Positions 1-9,241 of a DNA stretch of 64,000 bases are shown piece by piece (the stretch's first letter is position 1; every line of letters starts with the position of its first letter). The notes under the pieces are model-generated. The model searched no databases. It saw only the letters and a program-made list of their open reading frames with translations, and was not told the origin of the DNA. The position numbers and the translations under genes were made by a program. The DNA is from Paracoccus aurantiacus. Lineage in GTDB: Bacteria > Pseudomonadota > Alphaproteobacteria > Rhodobacterales > Rhodobacteraceae. The DNA lies in contig NZ_VOPL01000003.1 in NCBI RefSeq assembly GCF_007993065.1, positions 248,001 through 312,000 on the forward strand. Reading direction: 5' to 3'.

Positions 1-543
1 GCGCGCGCCAACATCCTTGTCGCGGGCGGCACCAGCACCGGCAAAACCACCTTGACCAACGCGATCTTGGCCGAGGTGGCGAAGACGGCGGATCGCGTCG
101 TCATCATCGAAGACACGCGCGAGCTGCAATGCGCCGCGCTCAACCTTGTTGCCATGCGGACGAAAGACGGCGTGGCGACGCTTTCCGATCTGGTCCGTTC
201 CTCGCTGCGCCTGCGCCCCGACCGCATCCCCATCGGCGAGGTGCGCGGATCGGAAGCCCTCGAACTGCTCAAAGCATGGGGCACGGGACACCCCGGCGGG
301 ATCGGAACCATCCATGCAGGCAGCGGCATCGGTGCGCTGCGCCGCCTTGAACAGCTCATCCAAGAGGCTGTCGTCACCGTCCCGCGCGCCCTGATCGCCG
401 AGACAATCGACGTCGTTGCCGTCCTTTCCGGGCGCGGTTCCGCCCGCCGGCTGGCCGAACTGGCCCGCGTCGAAGGGCTGGGGCCGGACGGCGACTACTG
501 CATCACCACCGCAATCCAAGCCAGCACAGGAGAATCTTCATGA
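1..543 (+). CDS. trbB: Conjugal transfer ATPase TrbB, 5' part missing
   Basis: This is the C-terminal 180 residues of a VirB11-family secretion ATPase that powers pilus assembly and DNA transfer from the cytoplasmic side of the inner membrane. The frame is open from base 1, so the start codon and N-terminal domain lie outside the window. Visible motifs are a Walker A, GGTSTGKT, at fragment residues 9-16, the glutamate of IPIGEVRG near residue 80, and the His box GTGHPGG near residue 95. The family is usually about 320 residues, so roughly 45% is missing. The stop overlaps the trbC start as ATGA, which indicates translational coupling. Confidence 0.95.
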   Translation, partial: ARANILVAGGTSTGKTTLTNAILAEVAKTADRVVIIEDTRELQCAALNLVAMRTKDGVATLSDLVRSSLRLRPDRIPIGEVRGSEALELLKAWGTGHPGGIGTIHAGSGIGALRRLEQLIQEAVVTVPRALIAETIDVVAVLSGRGSARRLAELARVEGLGPDGDYCITTAIQASTGESS

Positions 544-872
544 TCCGCACGATTTCGCGTGGCTATCGCCTCGCCGCGACTGCCGCATCCACCCTTGCTA
601 TCAGCTTCATGCTTGCCCCGGCCGCACATGCGTCCGGTTCGTCGATGCCGTGGGAAGCGCCGCTCCAGAGCATCCTCCAATCCATTGAGGGGCCGGTCGC
701 CAAGATCATCGCCGTCATCATCATCATCGTGACCGGCCTGACCCTCGCGTTCGGCGATACGGGCGGCGGCTTTCGCAAGCTGATCCAGATCGTGTTCGGT
801 CTGTCCATCGCCTTCGCAGCCAGCTCGTTCTTCCTGTCGTTCTTCTCGTTCGGCGGCGGGGCGCTCATCTGA
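540..872 (+). CDS. trbC: Pilin TrbC (VirB2 family)
   Basis: This 110-residue protein is the likely major pilin subunit of the conjugative pilus. It has an N-terminal signal sequence ending near APAAHAS (residues 26-32), then two hydrophobic segments at about 52-70 and 80-100, the normal layout of TrbC/VirB2. These proteins are processed, and in RP4 cyclised, after export. It overlaps trbB by four bases and its stop overlaps the trbD start as TGATG. Confidence 0.93.
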   Translation: MIRTISRGYRLAATAASTLAISFMLAPAAHASGSSMPWEAPLQSILQSIEGPVAKIIAVIIIIVTGLTLAFGDTGGGFRKLIQIVFGLSIAFAASSFFLSFFSFGGGALI

Positions 873-1153
873 TGGCGGGCGGCCTCGAACAGCTCGACGC
901 GGTGCCGGGATTTTCTATCCCGGTCCACCGGGCGCTGACCGAGCATATCCTGCTCGGCGGCGCACCGCGCGCCATCGCCATCATGAACGGGACGCTTGCC
1001 GGGGCCATGGGCCTCGGCCTGCGCCTCTGGCTGGTCGGCATCGCCATCTGGGCCATCGGCCATTTCGCGGCCGTGTGGGCGGCGAAACGCGATCCCCAAT
1101 TCGTCGAGGTCGGGCGCAGGCATCTGCGCATCCCGGCTTTCCTGTCTGTGTGA
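872..1153 (+). CDS. trbD: Conjugal transfer protein TrbD (VirB3 family)
   Basis: This is a 93-residue inner-membrane protein of the mating-pair apparatus. The N-terminus, with PGFSIPVHRALTE near residues 12-24, matches the conserved TrbD start, and a hydrophobic stretch follows at about 45-70. VirB3-like proteins associate with the VirB4/TrbE ATPase, and trbE follows ten bases downstream. The start directly overlaps the trbC stop. A small in-frame reading alternative across the trbD-trbE junction exists on another frame and is not used. Confidence 0.92.
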   Translation: MAGGLEQLDAVPGFSIPVHRALTEHILLGGAPRAIAIMNGTLAGAMGLGLRLWLVGIAIWAIGHFAAVWAAKRDPQFVEVGRRHLRIPAFLSV

Positions 1154-1163
1154 GGGCGCGGCC

Positions 1164-3650
1164 ATGATGAACCTTGCCGAATATCGCCGCACCGCCACCC
1201 GGCTCGCGGACTATCTGCCATGGGCCGCGCTTGTCGGTTCCGGTGTCGTCTTGAACAAGGACGGCTCATTCCAGCGCACCGCGAAGTTTCGCGGTCCCGA
1301 TCTGGATTCCGCCGTCGCCGCCGAGTTGGTCGCCGTCGCCAGCCGCATCAACAATGCCGTGCGCCGTCTCGGCTCCGGCTGGAGCATCTTCGTCGAGGCG
1401 CAGCGAAGCGAAGCCGCGACCTATCCCGACAGCACCTTTCCCGATCCTGCGTCCGCACTGGTCGATGCCGAGCGCAAAGCCGGTTTCGAGGAAGCGGACG
1501 CGCATTTCGTGTCCGGCTATTTCCTGACCTTCCTCTGGCTGCCACCCGCCGAGGAAGCGGCGCGAGCGGAAAGCTGGCTCTATGAGGGCCGCGAGCAATC
1601 GGGGGTAAACCCGTGGGAGCTGCTGCGCGGCTTCATCGACCGCACCGACCGCGTGCTGGCCTTGCTCGACGGCTTCATGCCCGAGTGCCGTTGGTTGGAT
1701 GACGGCGCGACGTTGACCTATCTCCATTCCACCATCTCGACCAACCGGCATCGCGTGCGCGTGCCCGAGGTGCCAATGCACCTCGACGCGCTGATCGCCG
1801 ACCAGCCTTTGACCGGCGGGCTGGAGCCGCGCCTTGGCGACGCGCACCTGCGCGTCCTGACCATCGTGGGATTCCCGACCGCGACGACGCCCGGCCTGCT
1901 CGACGACATGAACCGGCTGCCGTTCCCCTACAGGTGGAGCACGCGCGCGATCCTCATGGACAAGACCGATGCCACACGCCTTCTCACCAAGATCAGGCGG
2001 CAATGGTTCGCCAAGCGCAAGAGCGTCGCCGCGATTCTGAAAGAGGTGATGACGAACGAGGCGTCCGCCCTTGTGGACACCGACGCCGCCAACAAGGCGC
2101 TCGACGCCGACATGGCCTTGCAGGAACTCGGCGCGGACGTCGCGGGCATGGCGTACGTCACGGCGACCGTCACCGTATGGGATGCCGACCCGCGCCTTGC
2201 CGACGAGAAGCTGCGCCTGGTCGAGAAGATCGTTCAGGGCCGCGACTTCACCGCCATGCCCGAGAGCGTCAACGCGGTTGACGCATGGCTCGGCTCGCTA
2301 CCCGGACATGCCTACGCGAATGTCCGCCAGCCGCCCATCAGCACATTGAATCTCGCTCACATGATCCCGCTTTCGGCGGTGTGGGCGGGGCCGGAACGGG
2401 ACGAGCATTTCGGTGCGCCCCCTTTGCTCTTTGGAAAGACCGAAGGCTCAACCCCGTTCCGGCTGAGTCTCCATGTCGGCGACGTAGGGCACACCCTTGT
2501 CGTCGGCCCTACGGGCGCGGGCAAGAGCGTGCTGCTCGCCCTCATGGCGCTCCAGTTCCGCCGTTACGCAGGATCGCAGGTGTTCGCCTTCGACTTCGGC
2601 GGCAGCATCCGCGCCGCCGCACTCGCCATGGGCGGGGATTGGCACGATTTGGGCGGTGGCCTCACGGAAGGAGACGAGGCGTCCGTTTCGCTCCAGCCGC
2701 TTGCCCGCATCCACGACACCTATGAACGCGCATGGGCGGCAGATTGGATTGCCGCCATCCTCATGCGCGAAGGCATCGGCATCACGCCCGAGGTCAAAGA
2801 GCATCTTTGGACGGCGCTGACTTCGCTCGCCTCTGCGCCGGTCGATGAGCGCACGATCACCGGCCTCGCGGTCCTGCTGCAATCCAACGATCTGAAACAG
2901 GCGCTCCGGCCGTTCTGCGTCGGCGGTGCCTATGGTCGGTTGCTCGACGCCGAGACAGAGCACTTGGGATCGGCGGACGTGCAGGCGTTCGAGATCGAGG
3001 GGCTGGTCGGGACCGGCGCGGCTCCCGCCGTGCTCGCCTACCTGTTCCATCGTATCGGCGACCGGCTCGACGGGCGGCCGACGCTGCTCATTATCGACGA
3101 GGGTTGGCTTGCACTGGACGACGAGGGTTTCGCCGGCCAGCTCCGCGAATGGCTGAAAACGCTGCGCAAGAAAAACGCCAGCGTCATCTTCGCCACGCAA
3201 AGCCTGTCCGACATAGACGGCAGCAACATCGCGCCCGCCATCATCGAGAGCTGTCCGACGCGGCTCTTGCTGCCGAACGAGCGGGCCATCGAGCCGCAGA
3301 TCACGGCCATCTATCGCCGCTTCGGCCTCAATGACAGGCAGATCGAAATCCTCGCACGGGCCACGCCCAAGCGGGACTACTACTGCCAGTCGCGGCGCGG
3401 CAACCGGCTGTTCGAGCTTGGCCTGTCCGAAGTCGGCCTCGCGCTCTGCGCCGCATCCGCCAAGTCCGACCAGACCCTCATTGCGCAGATCGTCACTGAG
3501 GCCGGCCGCGACGGCTTCCTCGCCGCATGGCTACGGGCGCGCGGCGTCGATTGGGCGGCCGACCTGATCCCCAACCTCACCAATCTTGCCGACCGGCCGG
3601 AATCCGCCGCGCCGGCCCGGCTCGATACCCCACAGGAGATGCTTCCATGA
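1164..3650 (+). CDS. trbE: Conjugal transfer ATPase TrbE (VirB4 family)
   Basis: TrbE is the 828-residue VirB4-type ATPase of the transfer machine. The start chosen is the ATGATG at 1164, giving MMNLAEYRR, because a longer in-frame extension back to 996 would overlap nearly all of trbD. The N-terminal half is the CagE/TrbE/VirB domain. The ATPase half carries Walker A VGPTGAGKS near residue 447 and Walker B TLLIIDEGW near residue 641, followed by the conserved KTLRKKNASVIFATQS. Length is normal for the family. The stop overlaps the trbJ start as ATGA. Confidence 0.95.
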   Translation: MMNLAEYRRTATRLADYLPWAALVGSGVVLNKDGSFQRTAKFRGPDLDSAVAAELVAVASRINNAVRRLGSGWSIFVEAQRSEAATYPDSTFPDPASALVDAERKAGFEEADAHFVSGYFLTFLWLPPAEEAARAESWLYEGREQSGVNPWELLRGFIDRTDRVLALLDGFMPECRWLDDGATLTYLHSTISTNRHRVRVPEVPMHLDALIADQPLTGGLEPRLGDAHLRVLTIVGFPTATTPGLLDDMNRLPFPYRWSTRAILMDKTDATRLLTKIRRQWFAKRKSVAAILKEVMTNEASALVDTDAANKALDADMALQELGADVAGMAYVTATVTVWDADPRLADEKLRLVEKIVQGRDFTAMPESVNAVDAWLGSLPGHAYANVRQPPISTLNLAHMIPLSAVWAGPERDEHFGAPPLLFGKTEGSTPFRLSLHVGDVGHTLVVGPTGAGKSVLLALMALQFRRYAGSQVFAFDFGGSIRAAALAMGGDWHDLGGGLTEGDEASVSLQPLARIHDTYERAWAADWIAAILMREGIGITPEVKEHLWTALTSLASAPVDERTITGLAVLLQSNDLKQALRPFCVGGAYGRLLDAETEHLGSADVQAFEIEGLVGTGAAPAVLAYLFHRIGDRLDGRPTLLIIDEGWLALDDEGFAGQLREWLKTLRKKNASVIFATQSLSDIDGSNIAPAIIESCPTRLLLPNERAIEPQITAIYRRFGLNDRQIEILARATPKRDYYCQSRRGNRLFELGLSEVGLALCAASAKSDQTLIAQIVTEAGRDGFLAAWLRARGVDWAADLIPNLTNLADRPESAAPARLDTPQEMLP

Positions 3651-4420
3651 CCTATTCCAAGATCGTCGGGGCCTCGGCCCTCGCGCTGGCGCTCGCCGTT
3701 CCGGTCGCGCTTTCGCCCATGCTGGCAAGCCCGGCCCATGCGCAATTCGGCTTCGGCCGCATCGTCTATGACCCAAGCAACTATGCGCAGAACGTGCTCA
3801 CGGCAGCGCGCACCCTTGAGCAGATCAATAACCAGATCACCAGCCTCCAGAACGAGGCGCAGATGCTCATCAATCAGGCCCGTAATCTGGCGAGCCTGCC
3901 GTATTCGTCGCTCCAGCAGCTCCAGCAGAACGTCCAGCGCACGCAGCAGCTTCTCGGCCAAGCGCAGAACATTGCTTTCGAGGTCGGGCAGATCGACCAA
4001 GCGTTCCAGCAGCAATATGGCAATGTCTCGCTATCGGCGACCGACGCCCAACTGGTCGCCGATGCGCGCGGCCGATGGGAGAACACGGTTGGCGGCTTGC
4101 AGGACGCCATGCGCGTGCAGGCAGGCGCGGTCGGCAATATCGACAGCAACCGCGCCGAGATGGCCGCGCTGGTCGGCCAGAGCCAAGGCGCGACCGGCGC
4201 GCTGCAAGCCACGCAGGCCGGCAATCAGCTTCTCGCCCTCCAGTCGCAGCAGCTTTCCGACCTGATCGCGGTCATCTCGGCAAACGGCCGCGCCGATGCG
4301 CTGACAGAAGCGGAGCGCGCGACCGCTGCCGAACAGGGCCGCGTCCAGCGCGAACGGTTCCTGACGCCGGGCAGCGGATACCAGCCCGGCAACGCGCAGA
4401 TGTTCAACGGTAACAACTGA
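3647..4420 (+). CDS. trbJ: Conjugal transfer protein TrbJ (VirB5 family)
   Basis: This is a 257-residue periplasmic or pilus-tip protein. A signal peptide ends at SPAHAQ near residue 27. The mature part starts with the family hallmark VYDPSNYAQN and is mostly alpha-helical and glutamine-rich, with heptad-like stretches (residues about 45-120) suggesting coiled coil. The start at 3647 overlaps the trbE stop. An upstream in-frame extension to 3527 would lie inside trbE and is rejected. Confidence 0.93.
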   Translation: MTYSKIVGASALALALAVPVALSPMLASPAHAQFGFGRIVYDPSNYAQNVLTAARTLEQINNQITSLQNEAQMLINQARNLASLPYSSLQQLQQNVQRTQQLLGQAQNIAFEVGQIDQAFQQQYGNVSLSATDAQLVADARGRWENTVGGLQDAMRVQAGAVGNIDSNRAEMAALVGQSQGATGALQATQAGNQLLALQSQQLSDLIAVISANGRADALTEAERATAAEQGRVQRERFLTPGSGYQPGNAQMFNGNN

Positions 4421-4434
4421 CCGGGAGGCTCGCC

Positions 4435-4701
4435 ATGGACGGCAAGATGCTGGCACGGCTTGCGGCCGTTGTGTTCATCGCTATCGCCATCACGGCGACC
4501 GCAATCGACATGGCGCGGAAGGATGAACCTTCCGCGCCGCCCTCTGCGCCGGCCTTCCAGCCCCCGGCCGACCCGTTGCGCGAATCCCTGCGCCGTTGCC
4601 AGCAACTCGGCGAGGCGGCGGCGAGTGACGCCGGCTGCCTCGCCGCATGGGCCGAATCCCGCGACCGCTTCCTTGGCCGTGATCGCAGCGAGGCGCGCTG
4701 A
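4435..4701 (+). CDS. trbK: Putative entry exclusion protein TrbK (alternative family)
   Basis: This is an 88-residue protein with one N-terminal membrane segment (about residues 6-24), a proline-rich linker and a C-terminal motif RRCQQLGEAAASDAGC followed by LAAWAESRDRFLG. The two cysteines and the AAW-R-RF pattern are characteristic of the TrbK-alt proteins found between trbJ and trbL. TrbK proteins are thought to block redundant mating with cells that already carry the element. It lies 14 bases after trbJ and 2 bases before trbL. The assignment rests on position and motif; exclusion activity is inferred. Confidence 0.85.
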   Translation: MDGKMLARLAAVVFIAIAITATAIDMARKDEPSAPPSAPAFQPPADPLRESLRRCQQLGEAAASDAGCLAAWAESRDRFLGRDRSEAR

Positions 4702-4703
4702 CC

Positions 4704-6065
4704 ATGGGCAACACGGGCGTCATCGACAATTTCCTCGGCGTATTCACCTCCTACATCGACAGCGGTTTCGGCTTGCTCGGCGGCGAGGTCGCCTTCATCG
4801 CCACGACGCTGATCGTCATCGACGTGACGCTCGCCGCGCTCTTTTGGGCATGGGGCGCGGATGACGACATTATCGCGCGGCTGGTGAAGAAGACGCTGTT
4901 CGTCGGCGTCTTCGCCTACATCATCAGCAATTGGAACAACCTCGCCCGCATCGTCTTCGAGAGCTTCGCCGGCCTCGGCCTCATGGCGTCGGGCACTGAC
5001 TTTTCCGTCACCGATCTGATGCGGCCGGGCCGCGTCGCGCAGACCGGCCTCGACGCCGGCCGTCCGCTGCTCGACTCCATTTCCGACCTGATGGGCTGGA
5101 TCGCCTTCTTCGAGAACTTCATCCAGATCGCTTGCCTGCTGTTCGCATGGGCGCTGGTGGTGCTGGCCTTCTTCATCCTCGCCATTCAGCTTTTCGTGAC
5201 CCTAATCGAGTTCAAATTGGTGACTCTCGCGGGCTTCGTCCTCATCCCCTTCGGCCTGTTCGGCAAGACCGCCTTCATGGCCGAGAAGGTCTTGGGCAAC
5301 GTGGTGTCCTCCGGCATCAAGGTCTTGGTCCTCGCCGTCATCATCGGCATCGGCTCGACCTTGTTTTCGCAATTCACGGCCGGTTTCGGCGGGGCGACCC
5401 CGACCATCGACGACGCCATGGCGATTGTGCTCGCCGCACTGTCGCTGCTCGGCCTCGGTATCTTCGGCCCCGGCATCGCTAACGGCATCGTCTCTGGTGG
5501 CCCGCAGCTCGGCGCGGGCGCAGCCGTGGGAACCGGGCTTGCGGTCGCAGGTGCAGGCGTCGCCGCTGGCGGCGGGGCCATGCTCGCCGCCAAAGGTGGT
5601 GCTGCCGCCCTGTCCGGTGGGGCCGCGGCCGTCCGCGGCGGCGCGACGGCCGCGGGCGCGGCAACCGCAGCCTATAGCGTCGGCGCGCTCGGCCAGTCCG
5701 GCGCGGCCGGTGTCGCTTCCGGCCTTGGCGGTGTTGCCCGCGCCGCAGGCTCGGCCGCCGTCTCTCCCTTGAAGCGCGCCGTCTCGAAAGCCACCGAATC
5801 CGTCAAATCCAGCTTTTCCGGTGGCGCACGCGCGGCCTTCGGTGTGACGGGCGGTTCATCCACCGCAGGCACGGTCGGCGGCGCTAGCGCCGATCTTGTC
5901 GCAGCAGCATCCGGCCAAGCCGGCAGCCCGCCCGCATGGGCGCAGCGGATGCGTCGCTCGCAGGCCATGAACCACGGCACGACCATGGCCGCCCATGCGG
6001 TGCGCTCCGGCGACAGCCACGGCTCCGGTTCCTCCATCAACCTTTCCGAAAGTGACCGCTCATGA
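4704..6065 (+). CDS. trbL: Conjugal transfer protein TrbL (VirB6 family)
   Basis: TrbL is a 453-residue polytopic inner-membrane protein of the transfer channel. About six hydrophobic segments fill residues 20-265, and the last 190 residues are a glycine/alanine/serine-rich tail typical of TrbL from such elements. The tail is low in complexity and probably cytoplasmic or periplasmic and flexible. The gene begins two bases after trbK and overlaps trbF by four bases (ATGA). Confidence 0.94.
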   Translation: MGNTGVIDNFLGVFTSYIDSGFGLLGGEVAFIATTLIVIDVTLAALFWAWGADDDIIARLVKKTLFVGVFAYIISNWNNLARIVFESFAGLGLMASGTDFSVTDLMRPGRVAQTGLDAGRPLLDSISDLMGWIAFFENFIQIACLLFAWALVVLAFFILAIQLFVTLIEFKLVTLAGFVLIPFGLFGKTAFMAEKVLGNVVSSGIKVLVLAVIIGIGSTLFSQFTAGFGGATPTIDDAMAIVLAALSLLGLGIFGPGIANGIVSGGPQLGAGAAVGTGLAVAGAGVAAGGGAMLAAKGGAAALSGGAAAVRGGATAAGAATAAYSVGALGQSGAAGVASGLGGVARAAGSAAVSPLKRAVSKATESVKSSFSGGARAAFGVTGGSSTAGTVGGASADLVAAASGQAGSPPAWAQRMRRSQAMNHGTTMAAHAVRSGDSHGSGSSINLSESDRS

Positions 6066-6751
6066 GCATCTTCAAACGGCCAGCAACCCATTACGGCAAA
6101 TCACCGGAACCCGAGACGCCCTATCAGAAGGCCGCGCAGGCATGGGACGAGCGTATCGGCTCAGCCCGCGTGCAGGCGAGGAACTGGCGGCTCATGGCCT
6201 TCGGCTCCCTGATCCTTTCGGCCGGCTTCGCCTCGGCGCTGGTCTGGCAGTCCGCACGCGGGACGGTGGTGCCGTGGGTGGTGCAGGTCGATAATCTAGG
6301 ACAGGCGCAGACCGTCGCGCCTGCGAACGCCGACTATCGGCCGACCGATCCGCAGATCGCTTTCCACCTTGGCCGATTCATCGAGCAGGTGCGCGCGATC
6401 CCGGCTGACGCCATCATTGTCCGCCAGAACTGGCTTCGCGCCTATGAGTGGACCACGGATCGTGGCGCGGCGGCATTGAACGACTACGCCCGCGCCAACG
6501 ATCCTTTCGCCAAGGTCGGCCGCCAGCAGGTGGCCGTCGAGGTATCGAGCGTTATCCGCGCATCGCCGAACAGCTTCCGCGTCGCGTGGACGGAACGCCA
6601 TTTCGAGAACGGCCAGCTTTCCGGCACCGAGCGATGGACCGCGATCCTGACCATCGTGATCCAACCACCGCGCGACGCCGAGCGCCTGCGCGCCAATCCG
6701 CTGGGAATCTACGTCAACGCAATTTCATGGTCGCGGGAGATGAGCCAATGA
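6062..6751 (+). CDS. trbF: Conjugal transfer protein TrbF (VirB8 family)
   Basis: This is a 229-residue VirB8-like bitopic protein. A short cytoplasmic N-terminus with the conserved NPYGKSPE-like start (here THYGKSPEPETPYQKAAQ) precedes a membrane helix at about 41-60, followed by a periplasmic NTF2-like domain. It is a scaffold component that contacts the TrbI/TrbG channel. Four-base overlaps join it to trbL and trbG. Confidence 0.94.
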   Translation: MSIFKRPATHYGKSPEPETPYQKAAQAWDERIGSARVQARNWRLMAFGSLILSAGFASALVWQSARGTVVPWVVQVDNLGQAQTVAPANADYRPTDPQIAFHLGRFIEQVRAIPADAIIVRQNWLRAYEWTTDRGAAALNDYARANDPFAKVGRQQVAVEVSSVIRASPNSFRVAWTERHFENGQLSGTERWTAILTIVIQPPRDAERLRANPLGIYVNAISWSREMSQ

Positions 6752-7749
6752 GGACGCACGCCCGCACCCCGACAATCGCGGCCATGCTGCTTTCGGCCAC
6801 CATGCTCGCAGGCTGCGCCACCAACCGGACGCCGCAATTCAGCTATGACGCCAGCGTGCCGCCGCTGCCGACCGTGCAGACGGCCGTCACCAACGAGACG
6901 CCCCGGCCTTTGCATGTGCCCCCGGCGTGGACCGTGGCGCGCGGTGGAACCGTCGCCGGCACGCCGACCGGCCGTGTCGAAAACGCCAATGCCGCCGCCC
7001 GCGTCGAACCGCGACGCGAAGGCTACTACAACGCCATACAGGTTTTCCCGTGGAGCGAAGGCGCGCTTTATCAGGTCTATGCCGCAGTCGGGCAGATCAC
7101 GACGATCGCGCTGGAGCCGGGCGAGAGCCTGACAGGCGCGGGGCCGATTGCGGCGGGCGACACCGCCCGCTGGATCATCGGCGACACGGAGAGCGGCAGC
7201 GGTGCGAACCGCCGTGTCCATATCCTCGTGAAGCCGACACGGCCGGACATTTCCACCAACCTTGTCGTTACCACCGACCGACGCACCTACCTGATCGAGC
7301 TGCGCGCGCGGGAATCGCTCTACATGCCCGCCGTGGCATGGGCCTATCCCGCGCCGCCTGCAGGCCAGCGCCAGACCGTTCCGGCCGCGCCGATCATCCC
7401 GGCTGAGGCTGCGCGGAACTATCGCTATGGCTTGCAGGTGCAGGGCGACAGCCCGCCGTGGCGGCCGGTTTCCGTGTTCGACGATGGACGCCGCGTCTAT
7501 GTCGTTTTCCCGGCCGGGATCGTGCAGGGCGAGATGCCGCCGATTTTCGTGCTCGGATCGGACGGCGAGCCGCAGATCGTCAACAGCCGGGTCCACCAAA
7601 ACGTCCTGATCGTGGACCGCCTGTTCGGCGCGGCCGAGCTGCGCCTTGGCAGCGGCAACCGCCAGCAGGTTGTCAGGATCGTCCGCACCAACCCAACGCA
7701 CGCGGCAGACGCGCAGCCCGCCAGCGTGACCGGAGGCTCCCCGTCATGA
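6748..7749 (+). CDS. trbG: Conjugal transfer protein TrbG (VirB9 family)
   Basis: This 333-residue protein forms part of the outer-membrane core complex. The start at 6748 is chosen because it gives a lipoprotein-like signal with the lipobox LAGC at residues 20-23 and overlaps the trbF stop; the longer frame back to 6448 is a shadow of trbF. The VirB9/CagX domain covers roughly residues 100-320. The predicted acylated cysteine would anchor it to the outer membrane, as for VirB7/VirB9-like partners. Confidence 0.94.
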   Translation: MRTHARTPTIAAMLLSATMLAGCATNRTPQFSYDASVPPLPTVQTAVTNETPRPLHVPPAWTVARGGTVAGTPTGRVENANAAARVEPRREGYYNAIQVFPWSEGALYQVYAAVGQITTIALEPGESLTGAGPIAAGDTARWIIGDTESGSGANRRVHILVKPTRPDISTNLVVTTDRRTYLIELRARESLYMPAVAWAYPAPPAGQRQTVPAAPIIPAEAARNYRYGLQVQGDSPPWRPVSVFDDGRRVYVVFPAGIVQGEMPPIFVLGSDGEPQIVNSRVHQNVLIVDRLFGAAELRLGSGNRQQVVRIVRTNPTHAADAQPASVTGGSPS

Positions 7750-8882
7750 CCGATAACACTATCGCCGATACTGCTCCGACCATGCGCCTGCGCGCCGAGC
7801 CGCCCCGTGTCACACGCCTGTCCCGCAAGATGCTGGCAGGCGTCGGAGCAGTCGCGCTTCTCGGCATAGGCGGCGCGCTTATTTACGCGCTCCAGACCCG
7901 CGACGGGGGACAGGGCAGCGAAGAACTCTATTCGACCGAGAACCGGCCCACGGCGGACGGCCTTGCCGGTCTACCGCGCGACTATACCGGGCCGGTGCTC
8001 GGCCCTGCGCTGCCCGGCGACCTCGGCCGTCCGATCCTCGACGCGCAGAACCGGGGACAGCCGGTCGTGCCGCCCGTCATGACGACGCCAGCCGTCGATC
8101 CCGAGGAACAGCGCCGTATAGCCGAGGAAGAAGCCGCGCGCTTGAGCAACGTGTTTTTCCAGTCCGGCCCGCGCACGGGATTGCCGGCAGGGACGGCCAT
8201 GCCCGGCCTTGCCGGTCTTGGCCTCGGCGGACAGCCCGCGACGCAGGACAGGCACGCAGCGTTTCTCAACGGGCCGGTGGATCGGCAGACGGTTGCACCG
8301 GATCGCGTCACCCCGCCGGCCTCGCCTTACATTCTTCAGGCCGGGGCCGTGATCCCGGCCGCGCTCATCACCGGCATCCGTTCTGATCTGCCCGGCCAGA
8401 TCACGGCACAGGTGACGGAGAACGTCTATGACAGCCCGACCGGCTCGCTGCTCCTGATCCCGCAGGGCACGCGCATCATCGGCCAATACGATGACGGCGT
8501 GACTTTCGGCCAGCGCCGCGTCCTGCTGGTATGGAATCGCCTGATCCTGCCGGGCGGTCGTTCCATCGTCTTTGAGCGCCTGCCGGGCGCGGACGCCAGC
8601 GGCTATGCCGGCCTTGAGGATGGCGTCGATTATCATTGGTGGGATCTGATGAAGGCCGCAGGGCTGTCCACGCTGCTTGGCATGGGCACGGAGCTGGCGA
8701 CGAGCGACGAGGACCGGCTTATTCGAGCCATCCGAGACGGCGCGCAGGATACCGTTAATCAGGCGGGCCAGCAGATCGTCCAGCGCCAGTTGCAGGTTGC
8801 GCCCACGCTGACGATCCGGCCCGGCTTCCCGGTCAGGATCATCGTCACGCGCGACCTGGTGTTCGAGCCGGCAGAAGGGTGA
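7746..8882 (+). CDS. trbI: Conjugal transfer protein TrbI (VirB10 family)
   Basis: TrbI (378 residues) spans the periplasm and links the inner and outer parts of the channel. It has a cytoplasmic N-terminus, one membrane helix near residues 33-52, a proline-rich linker, and a VirB10 beta-barrel domain from about residue 195 with the conserved QAGAVIPAALITGIRSDLPG and LLIPQGTRIIGQYD. The start at 7746 overlaps trbG by four bases; the in-frame extension to 7458 is not used. Confidence 0.95.
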   Translation: MTDNTIADTAPTMRLRAEPPRVTRLSRKMLAGVGAVALLGIGGALIYALQTRDGGQGSEELYSTENRPTADGLAGLPRDYTGPVLGPALPGDLGRPILDAQNRGQPVVPPVMTTPAVDPEEQRRIAEEEAARLSNVFFQSGPRTGLPAGTAMPGLAGLGLGGQPATQDRHAAFLNGPVDRQTVAPDRVTPPASPYILQAGAVIPAALITGIRSDLPGQITAQVTENVYDSPTGSLLLIPQGTRIIGQYDDGVTFGQRRVLLVWNRLILPGGRSIVFERLPGADASGYAGLEDGVDYHWWDLMKAAGLSTLLGMGTELATSDEDRLIRAIRDGAQDTVNQAGQQIVQRQLQVAPTLTIRPGFPVRIIVTRDLVFEPAEG

Positions 8883-8884
8883 CC

Positions 8885-9106
8885 ATGACCAAGCTGAAAC
8901 TCGGCCCGCTGCCCGACGACAAGCCCGTCAAAGTCACGGTGGAGCTGCCCGCGCCGCTTCATCGCGATCTGGTCGCGTATGCCGAGGTGCTGGCCCGCGA
9001 GAGCGGCCAGCCCGCCGCCGATCCCGTCAGGCTGATCGTGCCCATGCTGGAGCGGTTCATCGCCACGGATCGCGGTTTCGCCAAGGCACGACGCGCCGCA
9101 AGCTAA
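8885..9106 (+). CDS. DUF2274 family protein
   Basis: This is a small 73-residue protein with the pattern KLGPLPDDKPVKVTVELPA at its N-terminus and a helical C-terminus, matching DUF2274, which is found right after trbI in many Trb-type elements. Its function is not known. The sequence looks like a ribbon-helix-helix fold (beta strand VKVTVELPAPLHRDL then two helices), so it may be a DNA-binding regulator of the transfer operon; that is inference. A GTG two codons upstream (8879), overlapping the trbI stop, is an alternative start. Confidence 0.85.
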   Translation: MTKLKLGPLPDDKPVKVTVELPAPLHRDLVAYAEVLARESGQPAADPVRLIVPMLERFIATDRGFAKARRAAS

Positions 9107-9179
9107 GTCCCAACCCGCAGGGGTGCCGCCAGCGCATAGACGCAAATGCGGCACGCTACAGCCCGCCGGCTGCCCTCCA

Positions 9180-9230
9180 TGGTTCGCTTAATTCCGGGGC
9201 CTTGAGCGCCCCGGAATCCACACCGAACCA
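9180..9230 (+). promoter_or_regulatory. Nested inverted repeat in the leader of the toxin-antitoxin-recombinase operon
   Basis: An outer stem TGGTTCG (9180-9186) pairs with CGAACCA (9224-9230), and an inner perfect 10-base stem ATTCCGGGGC (9191-9200) pairs with GCCCCGGAAT (9208-9217) around a 7-base loop. It lacks a T-tract. It ends just before a strong ribosome site, AAGGAGGA, in front of the gene at 9242. It may terminate the trb operon, or act as an RNA or DNA control site for the downstream operon. Confidence 0.55.
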
Positions 9231-9241
9231 AGGAGGATTCC

